Below are positions 1-5,622 of a stretch of DNA of 5,622 nt, piece after piece. A program made the translations under genes and the position numbers. Each line of letters begins with the position of its first letter. Position 1 is the stretch's first letter. The notes below the pieces were generated by a model, which had not been told where the DNA came from, ran no database searches, and saw only the letters and a program-made list of their open reading frames with translations. The stretch comes from Alphaproteobacteria bacterium (GTDB lineage Bacteria; Pseudomonadota; Alphaproteobacteria; ATCC43930; CGMCC-115725): the NCBI GenBank assembly GCA_017353855.1, contig JAFMSA010000322.1, positions 1 through 5,622 on the forward strand, written 5' to 3'.

Positions 1-966
1 CAGATAGCGCCGCAGATTGATGCTCGTATGCAGGTGAACATCCATCGGGTTGCCGCCGAGCGAGCGCAAGAACAGGCCCGCCGCCCCAATCGAGAGCGCC
101 TCGCCGGCACCCTCCAGGGACAGCCCTCCGGCCAGAGCCTTCGCCATCAACACCGGAATATCGGCAAAGGCGCCGACGGCCGCGATTGCCTCTCCGAGTT
201 CCCCGACCGCCGCCGTTTCTTCTTCGCCGCTGCGCTGACGATAGATGCGCTTCAGCAGCTGATGCTCCTCGATCAGCGCCTCGATCTGCGGCAACGGCGA
301 CGGCATCGGATTATTCGGCGCGACCGGCGAACGGGTCACAAAACGCACCACCGGCCGCATCAACGCCGCGAAGTACGCCTTGTCGAGAACCCCGGTCTCG
401 AACGCGCGCCACACCGTGCCGGGAAACATGAAATAATGGTCGTCGTGGAAATTCTTAGGGATCGCGACACTCAGCAATAGATCGAAGGCCTCGATCCGCG
501 GCGCGTGCTCCCACAGCCACAGGTAAAGGTGATCCGCCTTGTTCCACTCGCCGCGCGCGACGGCGGCAAGAAACGCCGCTTTCGTTGCTTCGATCCCGCC
601 GGCGTCCTCCGGCTCAAATTCGAGTAGCGAGTAGGGTCCCATCGCCGGATGGTGGATGTGTTTGTTCGTCAGCGCGACATGCTGCAGCACCGGCAGGAAT
701 CGCTCCTCGCCTGCCAGCCGCCCCACAGTCTTCGAGACCGCATAGAGGCCAGCCAACGGGTGCAGCGGGCCGCCGTGGTGACCGGGCGGCATCTCGCTCG
801 AGCGTGCCACCGCAAGCGCAGAGGCGGTCAGCATCGTCTGCGTCGGTACGCCGGCACGCAGCTTGTCTAGCGCGCGATCGACAATCTCACCCGGAGGCGT
901 GTCTTCGATAAACTGAACCAGCGGCTCGATGGCGTCGGAAAATCGGACGCGTTGCGGCATGGGCAT
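1..966 (-). CDS. Partial histidine-rich protein of unknown function (N-terminal 322 codons; possibly questin oxidase-like)
   Basis: The minus-strand frame is open from ATG at 966 to the left edge with no stop, so the C-terminus is missing. GGAGAG lies 8 nt upstream of this ATG; a second in-frame ATG at 960 is less well spaced. The protein looks soluble and mainly alpha-helical, with no signal peptide or membrane segment. Histidines cluster in a regular way: GHHGGPLHPLAGLY (about 62-75), HVALTNKHIHHP (96-107), FHDDHY (173-178), and NPMDVHLHTS (306-315) close to the window edge. The coding signal is good: no stop in 322 codons and varied composition. The spacing of His motifs between helices reminds me of the questin oxidase-like family (DUF4243) and related proteins annotated with Rieske domains, where similar helices carry conserved histidines. 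This is from memory and weak. A metal- or cofactor-dependent oxidase is possible but not shown. It has its own probable promoter and sits 248 nt after the DUF4167 gene. Confidence 0.85.
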   Translation of the reverse strand, partial: MPMPQRVRFSDAIEPLVQFIEDTPPGEIVDRALDKLRAGVPTQTMLTASALAVARSSEMPPGHHGGPLHPLAGLYAVSKTVGRLAGEERFLPVLQHVALTNKHIHHPAMGPYSLLEFEPEDAGGIEATKAAFLAAVARGEWNKADHLYLWLWEHAPRIEAFDLLLSVAIPKNFHDDHYFMFPGTVWRAFETGVLDKAYFAALMRPVVRFVTRSPVAPNNPMPSPLPQIEALIEEHQLLKRIYRQRSGEEETAAVGELGEAIAAVGAFADIPVLMAKALAGGLSLEGAGEALSIGAAGLFLRSLGGNPMDVHLHTSINLRRYL

Positions 967-1032
967 AGTGTGGGCTCTCCGTAGATGCGGTCTTGTTGTT
1001 TCGTCGATACCACTTTTGTCACGCTATGAGCG

Positions 1033-1061
1033 ATCGTCATGCGTGATTCGGGCAGTGTCAA
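1033..1061 (-). promoter_or_regulatory. Probable sigma-70 type promoter of the partial histidine-rich gene
   Basis: On the minus strand a perfect TTGACA -35 box (1056-1061) is followed after 17 nt by GACGAT (1033-1038), which keeps the important A2 and T6 of a -10 box. Transcription would start near 1026, giving a leader of about 60 nt before the ATG at 966. A near-palindrome ATGA-g-CGATCG-TCAT (1026-1040) overlaps the -10 box and start site and could be an operator. The -35 box is convincing; the -10 box is only a 3/6 match. Confidence 0.5.
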
Positions 1062-1214
1062 CCACGGAGAGGGAATTGTATCGGCGCGAAAAATGCATAG
1101 GCGACCAGCGCCGGAAGCGACCCATGGAGGGAGCGGCCATGATAACAGGCCCCGCGAAGCCGCCGTGCGAAACCGGCAGTCAGCGAGCCGGGGAGAGTTT
1201 TCGAAACGACCCGT

Positions 1215-1649
1215 TCAGAAGCCGGGTGGCTGCTCATCCGTCGGCGGCGGCGGCGATGGCGCCGGCGGCGCCGGAACCGGTGGAGGCGCCGCCGTTTCGT
1301 CTGCCGTTTCGCGGCGTTCCCCATCGATGCCGCCGCCCATTTCCAGATCGGCCGGCGTCGTTGGGCGCGGGGCCCCGTGGGCGCTCGCCTCACCATTTGC
1401 GTTCATGACGCGGAAATAGTGCTCCGCGTGCTGATACAGATTTTCCGCCGCGATGCGGTCGCCGCTGGCCGCTGCTTCGCGGGCGAGCGCGACATAGCGT
1501 TCAAATACCTGGTACGCATTGCCGCGGATTTTTACGTTCGGACCGTTGCTGTCGAAAGTCTGGATGCGGTGGGGCATCCGCGGGCGGTTATGGTGCGGGT
1601 TGTTCCCGTTGTTGCGGCCGCGCGAGCGTTTGTTTGGTCCTGGTCTCAT
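1215..1649 (-). CDS. DUF4167 domain protein, short form
   Basis: A 144-residue soluble protein of unknown function. The N-terminus is very basic and Arg/Asn-rich (MRPGPNKRSRGRNN, residues 1-14), typical of the family and suggestive of nucleic-acid or ribosome contact (inference). The conserved core is at about residues 30-84: SNGPNVKIRGNAYQVFERY, then an ALAREAAASGDRIAAENLYQ helix pair and QHAEHYFRVMN. The tail after residue 85 is low-complexity and Pro/Ala-rich (PPPVPAPPAPSPPPP, 122-136). From memory, family members often run to 200-300 residues, so this one has a short tail. The ATG at 1649 is chosen because the basic N-terminus is a family trait. Its ribosome binding site is poor: AGGTG ends only 2 nt before the ATG. 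As I know it, the family is nearly confined to Alphaproteobacteria and usually follows prmC, as here. It is probably transcribed from the promoter in the 200-nt gap upstream. Confidence 0.9.
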   Translation of the reverse strand: MRPGPNKRSRGRNNGNNPHHNRPRMPHRIQTFDSNGPNVKIRGNAYQVFERYVALAREAAASGDRIAAENLYQHAEHYFRVMNANGEASAHGAPRPTTPADLEMGGGIDGERRETADETAAPPPVPAPPAPSPPPPTDEQPPGF

Positions 1650-1779
1650 GACACCTGTCTAATCGCCGTGGACATTTGTCGGACCGTGTCCGGCGGGAGC
1701 GCTCCCCTGGTCCGGGCTGGCGGTTTCAGGCGGAAATAGCCGCTTCTCTACTCGCGGCATCGTGCCCCCGTACGCCGTC

Positions 1780-1808
1780 AGCCTAGACGGGACGGCGGCA
1801 TATTCCAA
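1780..1808 (-). promoter_or_regulatory. Candidate promoter of the DUF4167 gene with upstream A-tracts
   Basis: On the minus strand TTGGAA (1803-1808) and TAGGCT (1780-1785) are separated by 17 nt. Both are partial matches to the -35 and -10 boxes. Directly upstream are an A5 tract (1812-1816) and an A8 tract (1827-1834), in the place where an UP element would bind the RNA polymerase alpha subunit; they stand out in GC-rich surroundings. The start would be near 1773, giving a leader of about 125 nt. A 7-bp inverted repeat (1773-1779 with 1791-1797, loop 11 nt) overlaps the -10 box. The hexamers alone would not carry the call. Confidence 0.35.
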
Positions 1809-1849
1809 CCATTTTTGTATACCATCTTTTTTTTGCTCTCCGCCATTCG

Positions 1850-2707
1850 TCAGCCGCCGCGGCTGGCCAGCACGCAACGGGCGTGGCCCGCCAGATCTGC
1901 TGCGATCTCAACCAGTTTCAGTCCGTTCGCCTCGAGCATGCCGGCGACCGTGGCCGCCTGGCCGAACCCGAGCTCGGCGGCAAAGATCCCGTCGGAGGTC
2001 AACAGCCTCGGCAGGGCGGCAATGATCGCGCGATACCCGTCAAGCCCGTCCTCGCCGCCGTCCAGGGCTCGCCGGGGATCGTGGCGGGCAACTTCGCGCG
2101 GCAACGACGCGAAATCCGCCCGCGCAATATAGGGCGGGTTCGCGACGATTACGTCGAAACGGCCCGCCACCGCCGACCCCCAATCGCCGACCAAGAACAG
2201 CGCGCGATCGGCGAAGCCCAGCCTCGCCGCATTATGCGCGGCGGTCCTCACGGCACCCGCGGCAATATCGACACCGATCCCGCGTGCCGCCGGCAACTCG
2301 CTGAGAAGCGCCAGCAGAATACAACCCGTACCCGTGCCGAGGTCGAGTATCCGCCAGGATCTGCTCCGATCGCAGACCCGCGCGAGCACCGCCTCGACGA
2401 CCGTTTCCGTCTCCGGGCGAGGGTCGAGCGTCTCGGCCGAGAGATGAAACAACAGCCCCCAGAACTCCCGTTGCTGGAGAATGCGGCTCAGCGGCTCATT
2501 GCAGAGGATGCGGCGGAGCATCCTCTGCACGCGACCAACCTGATCGTTGTCGACAACCCGATCCGGATGGCCAAAGAGGTCGGCCTGTGAAAGCTCAAGC
2601 GCGGCAGCGACCATCCGTCGGGCTTGGCGGCGGGGATCCGCGAGCCCGGACGCCGACAGCTCGTCAGCCGCCGTCGCGATTAGCCGGCCGAGCGTCTCAG
2701 TGGCCAT
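1850..2707 (-). CDS. prmC: Peptide chain release factor N5-glutamine methyltransferase PrmC
   Basis: PrmC is a cytosolic S-adenosylmethionine-dependent enzyme that methylates the side chain of the GGQ glutamine in release factors RF1 and RF2, which raises termination efficiency. Using the ATG at 2707 the protein has 285 residues, close to the usual 275-290. An N-terminal helical domain (about 1-75) is followed by the PLSRIL..REFWG substrate-domain signature (72-83), LDPRPETET (94-102), SAM-binding motif I DLGTGTGC (122-129), the acidic motif GVDIA (145-149 region), and the catalytic NPPYI (190-194) that holds the target amide. The C-terminal DLAGHARCV also fits the family. The frame stays open upstream to 2836 (TTG), with another ATG at 2728, but the added residues are low-complexity Arg/Gly/Ala and lack family resemblance. 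The ribosome binding site at 2707 is weak (GGA about 9 nt upstream). Its substrate gene prfA lies just upstream, but 375 nt away. Confidence 0.95.
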   Translation of the reverse strand: MATETLGRLIATAADELSASGLADPRRQARRMVAAALELSQADLFGHPDRVVDNDQVGRVQRMLRRILCNEPLSRILQQREFWGLLFHLSAETLDPRPETETVVEAVLARVCDRSRSWRILDLGTGTGCILLALLSELPAARGIGVDIAAGAVRTAAHNAARLGFADRALFLVGDWGSAVAGRFDVIVANPPYIARADFASLPREVARHDPRRALDGGEDGLDGYRAIIAALPRLLTSDGIFAAELGFGQAATVAGMLEANGLKLVEIAADLAGHARCVLASRGG

Positions 2708-3082
2708 TTCCCGTCCATTCCGCCTCATCCGTCGGCCCGCCGCCCGTTTGTTTTCGTCGCGACGCCGCGCGCGCGAACCACGGCAACCGCCGGCTTCCCG
2801 CGAGAGCTGCGGGTCCGCCGCCGGCGCCCCCGCCAAAAATCTTTAAACCCACCGGCCCGCGCCACCCGTCAGGAGCGTAAGGTGCCGAAATGAAGCCACT
2901 GCCCCGAACCGAATGACACAGCGCCGGCCCGACGGCGGCCCTCCAACACATAACTCGGATGCCGTCGTCGGCGACCTCATCTACGGAACACATCTTCTAT
3001 CCGTGGCTCCGGGTCTCAGCGTGAGCGCAAAAGCCCGGTTTGCCGTGTTCGTTTTGTTTTTCCTGCCCGGGCGGATCGCTTG
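2708..3082. other. 375-nt gap between prfA and prmC without a supported gene
   Basis: I see no convincing gene here. The longest minus frame (2993-2697) overlaps the start of prmC, is rich in Gly, Ala and Arg and shows no motif. The alternative N-terminal extension of prmC (to 2836) also looks non-coding. The stretch holds a weak terminator-like hairpin next to prfA (3029-3072) and one AT-rich patch, TTTAAAGATTTTT on the minus strand (2835-2847), in otherwise very GC-rich DNA. The patch could mark a promoter for prmC: CTGACG lies about 19 nt upstream of TTTAAA, a poor match. Confidence 0.6.
3029..3072 (-). terminator. Weak terminator-like hairpin after prfA
   Basis: On the minus strand GCCCGG (3067-3072) can pair with CCGGGC (3033-3038), followed at once by TTTT (3029-3032), beginning 10 nt after the prfA stop codon. 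The stem is only 6 bp and the loop is 28 nt and A-rich, so the hairpin is poor for an intrinsic terminator. It is listed because it coincides with the unusual break between prfA and prmC. Confidence 0.2.
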
Positions 3083-4171
3083 TCATTTGTCGGCCCCCTC
3101 TACCGCCGCCAAGCGCGCCGCCTGATCCTCGGCGAGAAGCGCGTCGATGATGTCGTCGAGCGCTTCGCCGCTCATTACTTTTTCAATCTTGTAAAGCGTC
3201 AGGCCGATGCGGTGGTCGGTGACGCGGCCCTGCGGAAAATTGTAGGTGCGGATGCGCTCTGAGCGGTCGCCGCTGCCGACCTGGCTCCTGCGTTCGGCGG
3301 CGCGGACAGCCTCACGCGCCCGCCGCTCCATGTCGTAGAGGCGTGAGCGCAAGACCTTGAGCGCCTTCGCCTTGTTCTTGTGCTGCGATTTCTCGTCCTG
3401 CTGGATCACGACGAGCCCGCTCGGCAGGTGCGTGATCCTGACCGCGCTGTCCGTCGTGTTAACCGACTGGCCGCCCGGCCCGCTGGCGCGGAACACGTCA
3501 ATGCGCAGATCCTTCTCGTCGATCTTGAGGTCGACCTCCTCCGCCTCGGGCAATACCGCAACGGTCGCGGCCGAGGTGTGGATGCGCCCCTGCGCCTCGG
3601 TTTCGGGCACCCGCTGCACCCGATGCACGCCGGATTCGAATTTCAGTCGGGCGAACACGTCGCCGCCGCTGATCTCCGCACTCCCCTCCTTCAAGCCCCC
3701 GAGCCCGGTCTCGGACAGATCCAGGATCTCGAACCGCCACCCGCGTGAGGCGGCATAGCGCTGATACATGCGAAAGAGATCGGCGGCAAAGAGTGCCGCC
3801 TCCTCGCCGCCGGTGCCCGCGCGCAATTCGAGGATCGCATTGCGCTGGTCGTCCCGATCACGCGGCAACAGTGCCAGCTTCACACGCGCTTCAAGCAAGG
3901 GCAGCCGCTCGCGCAAGCTGCGCAGTTCCTCTTCGGCCAATTGCCGTAATTCCGGATCCTCGGCCGTCGCAGCAATGTCGGAGACCGATGAGGCCTCCTC
4001 CCGCGCGCGCCGCAGATCGTCGATGCCTTCGACAACGGGGGCGAGCTCGCTGTATTCCTTCGACAGTTTCCCCAATTCGGTGCCGCTAAGACCGCTGCCG
4101 GCGAGCGTCTCGCCGAGCTCGGCATGGCGGCGCACCAGCTGTTCCAGACGGGCTTCCAGTGAGGCTTCCAT
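3083..4171 (-). CDS. prfA: Peptide chain release factor 1 (RF1)
   Basis: RF1 recognises UAA and UAG in the ribosomal A site and triggers hydrolysis of peptidyl-tRNA. The 362-residue length equals the family norm (about 360). An N-terminal helical domain (1-100) is followed by the PCRF region with ELRAGTGGEEAALFA (115-129), the codon-recognition PxT motif as PET (189-191) within HRVQRVPETEAQGRIHTSAA, and the catalytic loop GPGGQSVNTTDSAVRITH (231-248) with GGQ at 233-235. The PxT motif marks it as RF1, because RF2 has SPF there. The C-terminal SERIRTYNFPQGRVTDHRI (304-322) is also canonical. Gln235 is the expected target of the PrmC encoded downstream. The ATG at 4171 lies 11 nt after the hisS stop, and the only upstream purines are AGGCAGG, a modest ribosome binding site, so translational coupling to hisS is likely (inference). 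Confidence 0.98.
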   Translation of the reverse strand: MEASLEARLEQLVRRHAELGETLAGSGLSGTELGKLSKEYSELAPVVEGIDDLRRAREEASSVSDIAATAEDPELRQLAEEELRSLRERLPLLEARVKLALLPRDRDDQRNAILELRAGTGGEEAALFAADLFRMYQRYAASRGWRFEILDLSETGLGGLKEGSAEISGGDVFARLKFESGVHRVQRVPETEAQGRIHTSAATVAVLPEAEEVDLKIDEKDLRIDVFRASGPGGQSVNTTDSAVRITHLPSGLVVIQQDEKSQHKNKAKALKVLRSRLYDMERRAREAVRAAERRSQVGSGDRSERIRTYNFPQGRVTDHRIGLTLYKIEKVMSGEALDDIIDALLAEDQAARLAAVEGADK

Positions 4172-4182
4172 CGCCTGCCTGC

Positions 4183-5430
4183 TTAGCCGTTGAGCGCCGC
4201 AAGGCGCGTGCGCAGCTCCTCGACCGGCACCTCCGACTGCTCGCCGCTGTCGAGATCGCGCAATGCGACGATGCCGCGGGCGAGCTCGTCCTCGCCGATC
4301 AGAACGGCAGCGCGCGCGCCGATCTTGTTGGCGCGCCTGAGCCGCCTGCCGAGATTGCCCGAATAGCCGAGATCGATCGGCAGGCCCGCGCCACGCAGCT
4401 CCTCCGACAGCTTGAGCGCCGGCCCCTCCCCGGCCTCGCCGACCGGCACCAGTGCTATCGGCCGCTTCGCGGCAGGCGGCTCGGCAATCAGCATCGCGAG
4501 GCGTTCGATCCCGGCGGCCCAGCCGACGGCCGGTATCTGCGGGCCGCCCATCATCTCGGCGAGTCCGTCATAGCGCCCGCCGCCGATCACCGTGCCCTGC
4601 GAACCGAGCTGCGTCGTGACGAACTCGAACGCCGTGTGCGTGTAATAATCCAGCCCGCGCACGAGGCGGGGGTTCAGCCGGTAGCCGATCCCGAGCTCTG
4701 CGAGCCCGTCGCACACGCGCGAAAAGAACTCCTGCGACCGCGCGTTCAAGTAATCATCGAATACCGGCGCCTCGAGACTCACGCGTTTGTCCGACTCTTC
4801 CTTGGAGTCGAGGATCCGCAGCGGGTTGCGCTCGAGGCGCCGGCGGCTGTCCTCCGAGAGCTCGGAGCGGCGCCGTGAAAAATACGTCACAAGCGCTTCG
4901 CGATAAGCCGCGCGGCTTTCCGGATCGCCCAGCGTGTTGAGCTCGAGCTGCGTGTCGGCACCGATGCCGAGTGCTTCCAGAGTGCGGTGGCCCAACGCAA
5001 TGACTTCGATGTCGGCCTGCGGCTGCGCGACGCCGATCAATTCGACATCGATCTGGTGGAATTGCCGGAACCGCCCCTTCTGCGGCCGCTCGTAGCGGAA
5101 CATCGGCCCGCTGCAGAAAAATTTGAGCGGCGCATTCTGCACGAGACCGTCCGAGAGCACCGCGCGCACAATCCCGGCGGTGGCCTCGGGCCGCAATGTG
5201 ATCTCCTCGCCGCCGCGGTCGGTGAAGCTGTACATCTCCTTCGCGACGATATCGGAGGTCTCTCCGATCGGCCGCGCGAAGACCTCGGTGAACTCGAAAA
5301 TCGGCGTCGCGATCTCGCTGAAGCCGTAGAGCCCGGCGATCTCGCGCGCCGTCTCGACGATCTGCCGGTGGCGCCGCGCTGTCTCCGGAAGCAGGTCTTG
5401 CGTGCCGCGCACCGGCTGCAATGAACGCAT
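4183..5430 (-). CDS. hisS: Histidyl-tRNA synthetase (HisRS)
   Basis: A cytosolic class II aminoacyl-tRNA synthetase that forms His-tRNA-His from histidine, ATP and tRNA. Its 415 residues match bacterial HisRS (about 420). Seen in order: RGTQDLLP (8-15); motif 1 region to ATPIFEFTEVF (41-51); TLRPEATAGIVRA (78-90); motif 2 FRYERPQKGRFRQFHQID (111-128); the histidine-binding LVRGLDYYTHTAFEF (256-270), with R258 matching the catalytic arginine of E. coli HisRS; GGGRYDGL (283-290); motif 3 AVGWAAGIERL (301-311). The C-terminal anticodon-binding domain (about 322-415) contains GYSGNLGRRLRRANKIGARAA (355-375). The start at 5430 is well supported: GGAG (5439-5442) lies 8 nt upstream and the family N-terminus begins at once. 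It is the first gene of a probable hisS-prfA operon. The canonical motif 2 suggests that the host tRNA-His carries the usual G-1:C73 identity pair (inference). Confidence 0.98.
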   Translation of the reverse strand: MRSLQPVRGTQDLLPETARRHRQIVETAREIAGLYGFSEIATPIFEFTEVFARPIGETSDIVAKEMYSFTDRGGEEITLRPEATAGIVRAVLSDGLVQNAPLKFFCSGPMFRYERPQKGRFRQFHQIDVELIGVAQPQADIEVIALGHRTLEALGIGADTQLELNTLGDPESRAAYREALVTYFSRRRSELSEDSRRRLERNPLRILDSKEESDKRVSLEAPVFDDYLNARSQEFFSRVCDGLAELGIGYRLNPRLVRGLDYYTHTAFEFVTTQLGSQGTVIGGGRYDGLAEMMGGPQIPAVGWAAGIERLAMLIAEPPAAKRPIALVPVGEAGEGPALKLSEELRGAGLPIDLGYSGNLGRRLRRANKIGARAAVLIGEDELARGIVALRDLDSGEQSEVPVEELRTRLAALNG

Positions 5431-5474
5431 ATCGAATTCTCCGAAATCCCCGACAGATGTTGGTCGGCCCGCGC

Positions 5475-5496
5475 CGCAAAAAAGACCACGTTTGCG
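5475..5496 (-). other. Small inverted repeat in the hisS leader
   Basis: CGCAAA (5475-5480) and TTTGCG (5491-5496) form a 6-bp stem with a 10-nt loop, 45-66 nt upstream of the hisS start codon. No T-tract follows on the minus strand and no leader peptide with histidine codons is evident, so attenuation is not supported. It may be chance. Confidence 0.2.
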
Positions 5497-5532
5497 CGAA
5501 GCCTGTGCCGGCGAACGAAGGGGCTCACCGTC

Positions 5533-5563
5533 TGCGGGGGCAAGAGTGGCGATTGCGGGGGCA
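5533..5563. repeat. Direct repeat TGCGGGGGCA x2 at 21-bp spacing upstream of hisS
   Basis: TGCGGGGGCA occurs exactly at 5533-5542 and 5554-5563, a period of 21 bp, or two turns of the helix. Each copy is itself a small inverted repeat, TGC-GGGG-GCA. A degenerate third copy, TGCGGGAACC, begins at 5584. The pair lies 103-133 bp upstream of the hisS start codon. This arrangement fits a protein binding site on one face of the DNA, but G-runs are common in such GC-rich DNA. No clear -35/-10 pair for hisS was found in 5431-5622. At the right edge a minus-strand frame ends in TAG at 5596-5598 after EKEKSTSC, which could be the tail of an upstream gene but cannot be supported. Confidence 0.45.
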
Positions 5564-5622
5564 CAATTCCCGATCCCGGCGGCTGCGGGAACCGGCTAGC
5601 AGGAGGTTGATTTTTCTTTCTC

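Noticed and set aside
28..480. 150-codon plus-strand frame at the left edge
   Set aside because: It is Arg/Gln-rich and antisense to the better-composed 322-codon minus frame, which has its own ribosome binding site and promoter.
1173..1191. Hairpin CCGGC/GCCGG after the DUF4167 gene as a terminator
   Set aside because: The stem is only 5 bp with a 9-nt loop and is followed by just three Ts; too weak to call.
1240..1295. GGC/GCC-rich low-complexity tract as a functional repeat
   Set aside because: It is explained as the coding sequence of the Pro/Ala-rich tail of the DUF4167 protein.
1659..1877. 72-codon minus-strand frame between prmC and the DUF4167 gene
   Set aside because: It starts inside the end of prmC, covers the likely promoter of the next gene and has no recognisable motif; most likely chance.
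1883..2590. 235-codon plus-strand frame
   Set aside because: It lies antisense to prmC, whose SAM-binding and NPPY motifs identify the real coding strand.
2697..2993. 98-codon minus-strand frame between prfA and prmC
   Set aside because: It overlaps the prmC start in another frame, is dominated by Gly/Ala/Arg from GC-rich DNA, and shows no motif or ribosome binding site.
4159..4878. 239-codon plus-strand frame
   Set aside because: It lies antisense to hisS; such long antisense frames are expected in GC-rich genes, and hisS has full family motifs.
5601..5606. AGGAGG on the plus strand as the ribosome binding site of a divergent gene
   Set aside because: No start codon follows at a workable distance before the window ends 16 nt later; TTG at 5607 is directly adjacent and too close.

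Overview
The window is a GC-rich stretch of bacterial chromosome in which every gene I can support lies on the minus strand, so it is transcribed from high to low coordinates. In that order it holds hisS (histidyl-tRNA synthetase), prfA (peptide chain release factor 1), prmC (the methyltransferase that modifies release factors), a short DUF4167 protein, and the N-terminal 322 codons of an unrecognised histidine-rich protein that runs off the left edge. DUF4167 is, as I know it, essentially an alphaproteobacterial family usually found beside prfA/prmC, so an alphaproteobacterium is likely. The HisRS motif 2 loop is of the ordinary bacterial type (RPQKGRFRQFHQ), not the divergent type I recall from Rhizobiales, Rhodobacterales and Caulobacterales. 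That points to a Rhodospirillales-like or deeper-branching lineage (inference).

Layout: 5431-5622 is the region upstream of hisS, with a 10-bp direct repeat at 21-bp spacing and a strong ribosome binding site. hisS (5430-4183) and prfA (4171-3083) are separated by only 11 nt and are probably co-transcribed. A 375-nt gap then separates prfA from the likely start of prmC (2707), although these two genes are usually adjacent. After prmC (stop at 1850) a 200-nt gap carries a plausible promoter with A-tracts, followed by the DUF4167 gene (1649-1215). A further 248-nt gap carries a perfect TTGACA -35 box, then the partial gene (966-1).

Functionally the first three genes serve translation: HisRS charges tRNA-His, RF1 terminates at UAA/UAG, and PrmC methylates the glutamine of the RF1 GGQ motif, which is present here at residues 233-235. 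DUF4167 has no known function that I can state. The partial gene has its own probable promoter and may be a separate transcription unit. It occupies the place where, from memory, clpB often follows DUF4167. The core genes are ordinary; the partial gene and the intergenic regulatory signals are the least explained parts. No RNA gene, CRISPR array, insertion sequence or phage feature was seen.
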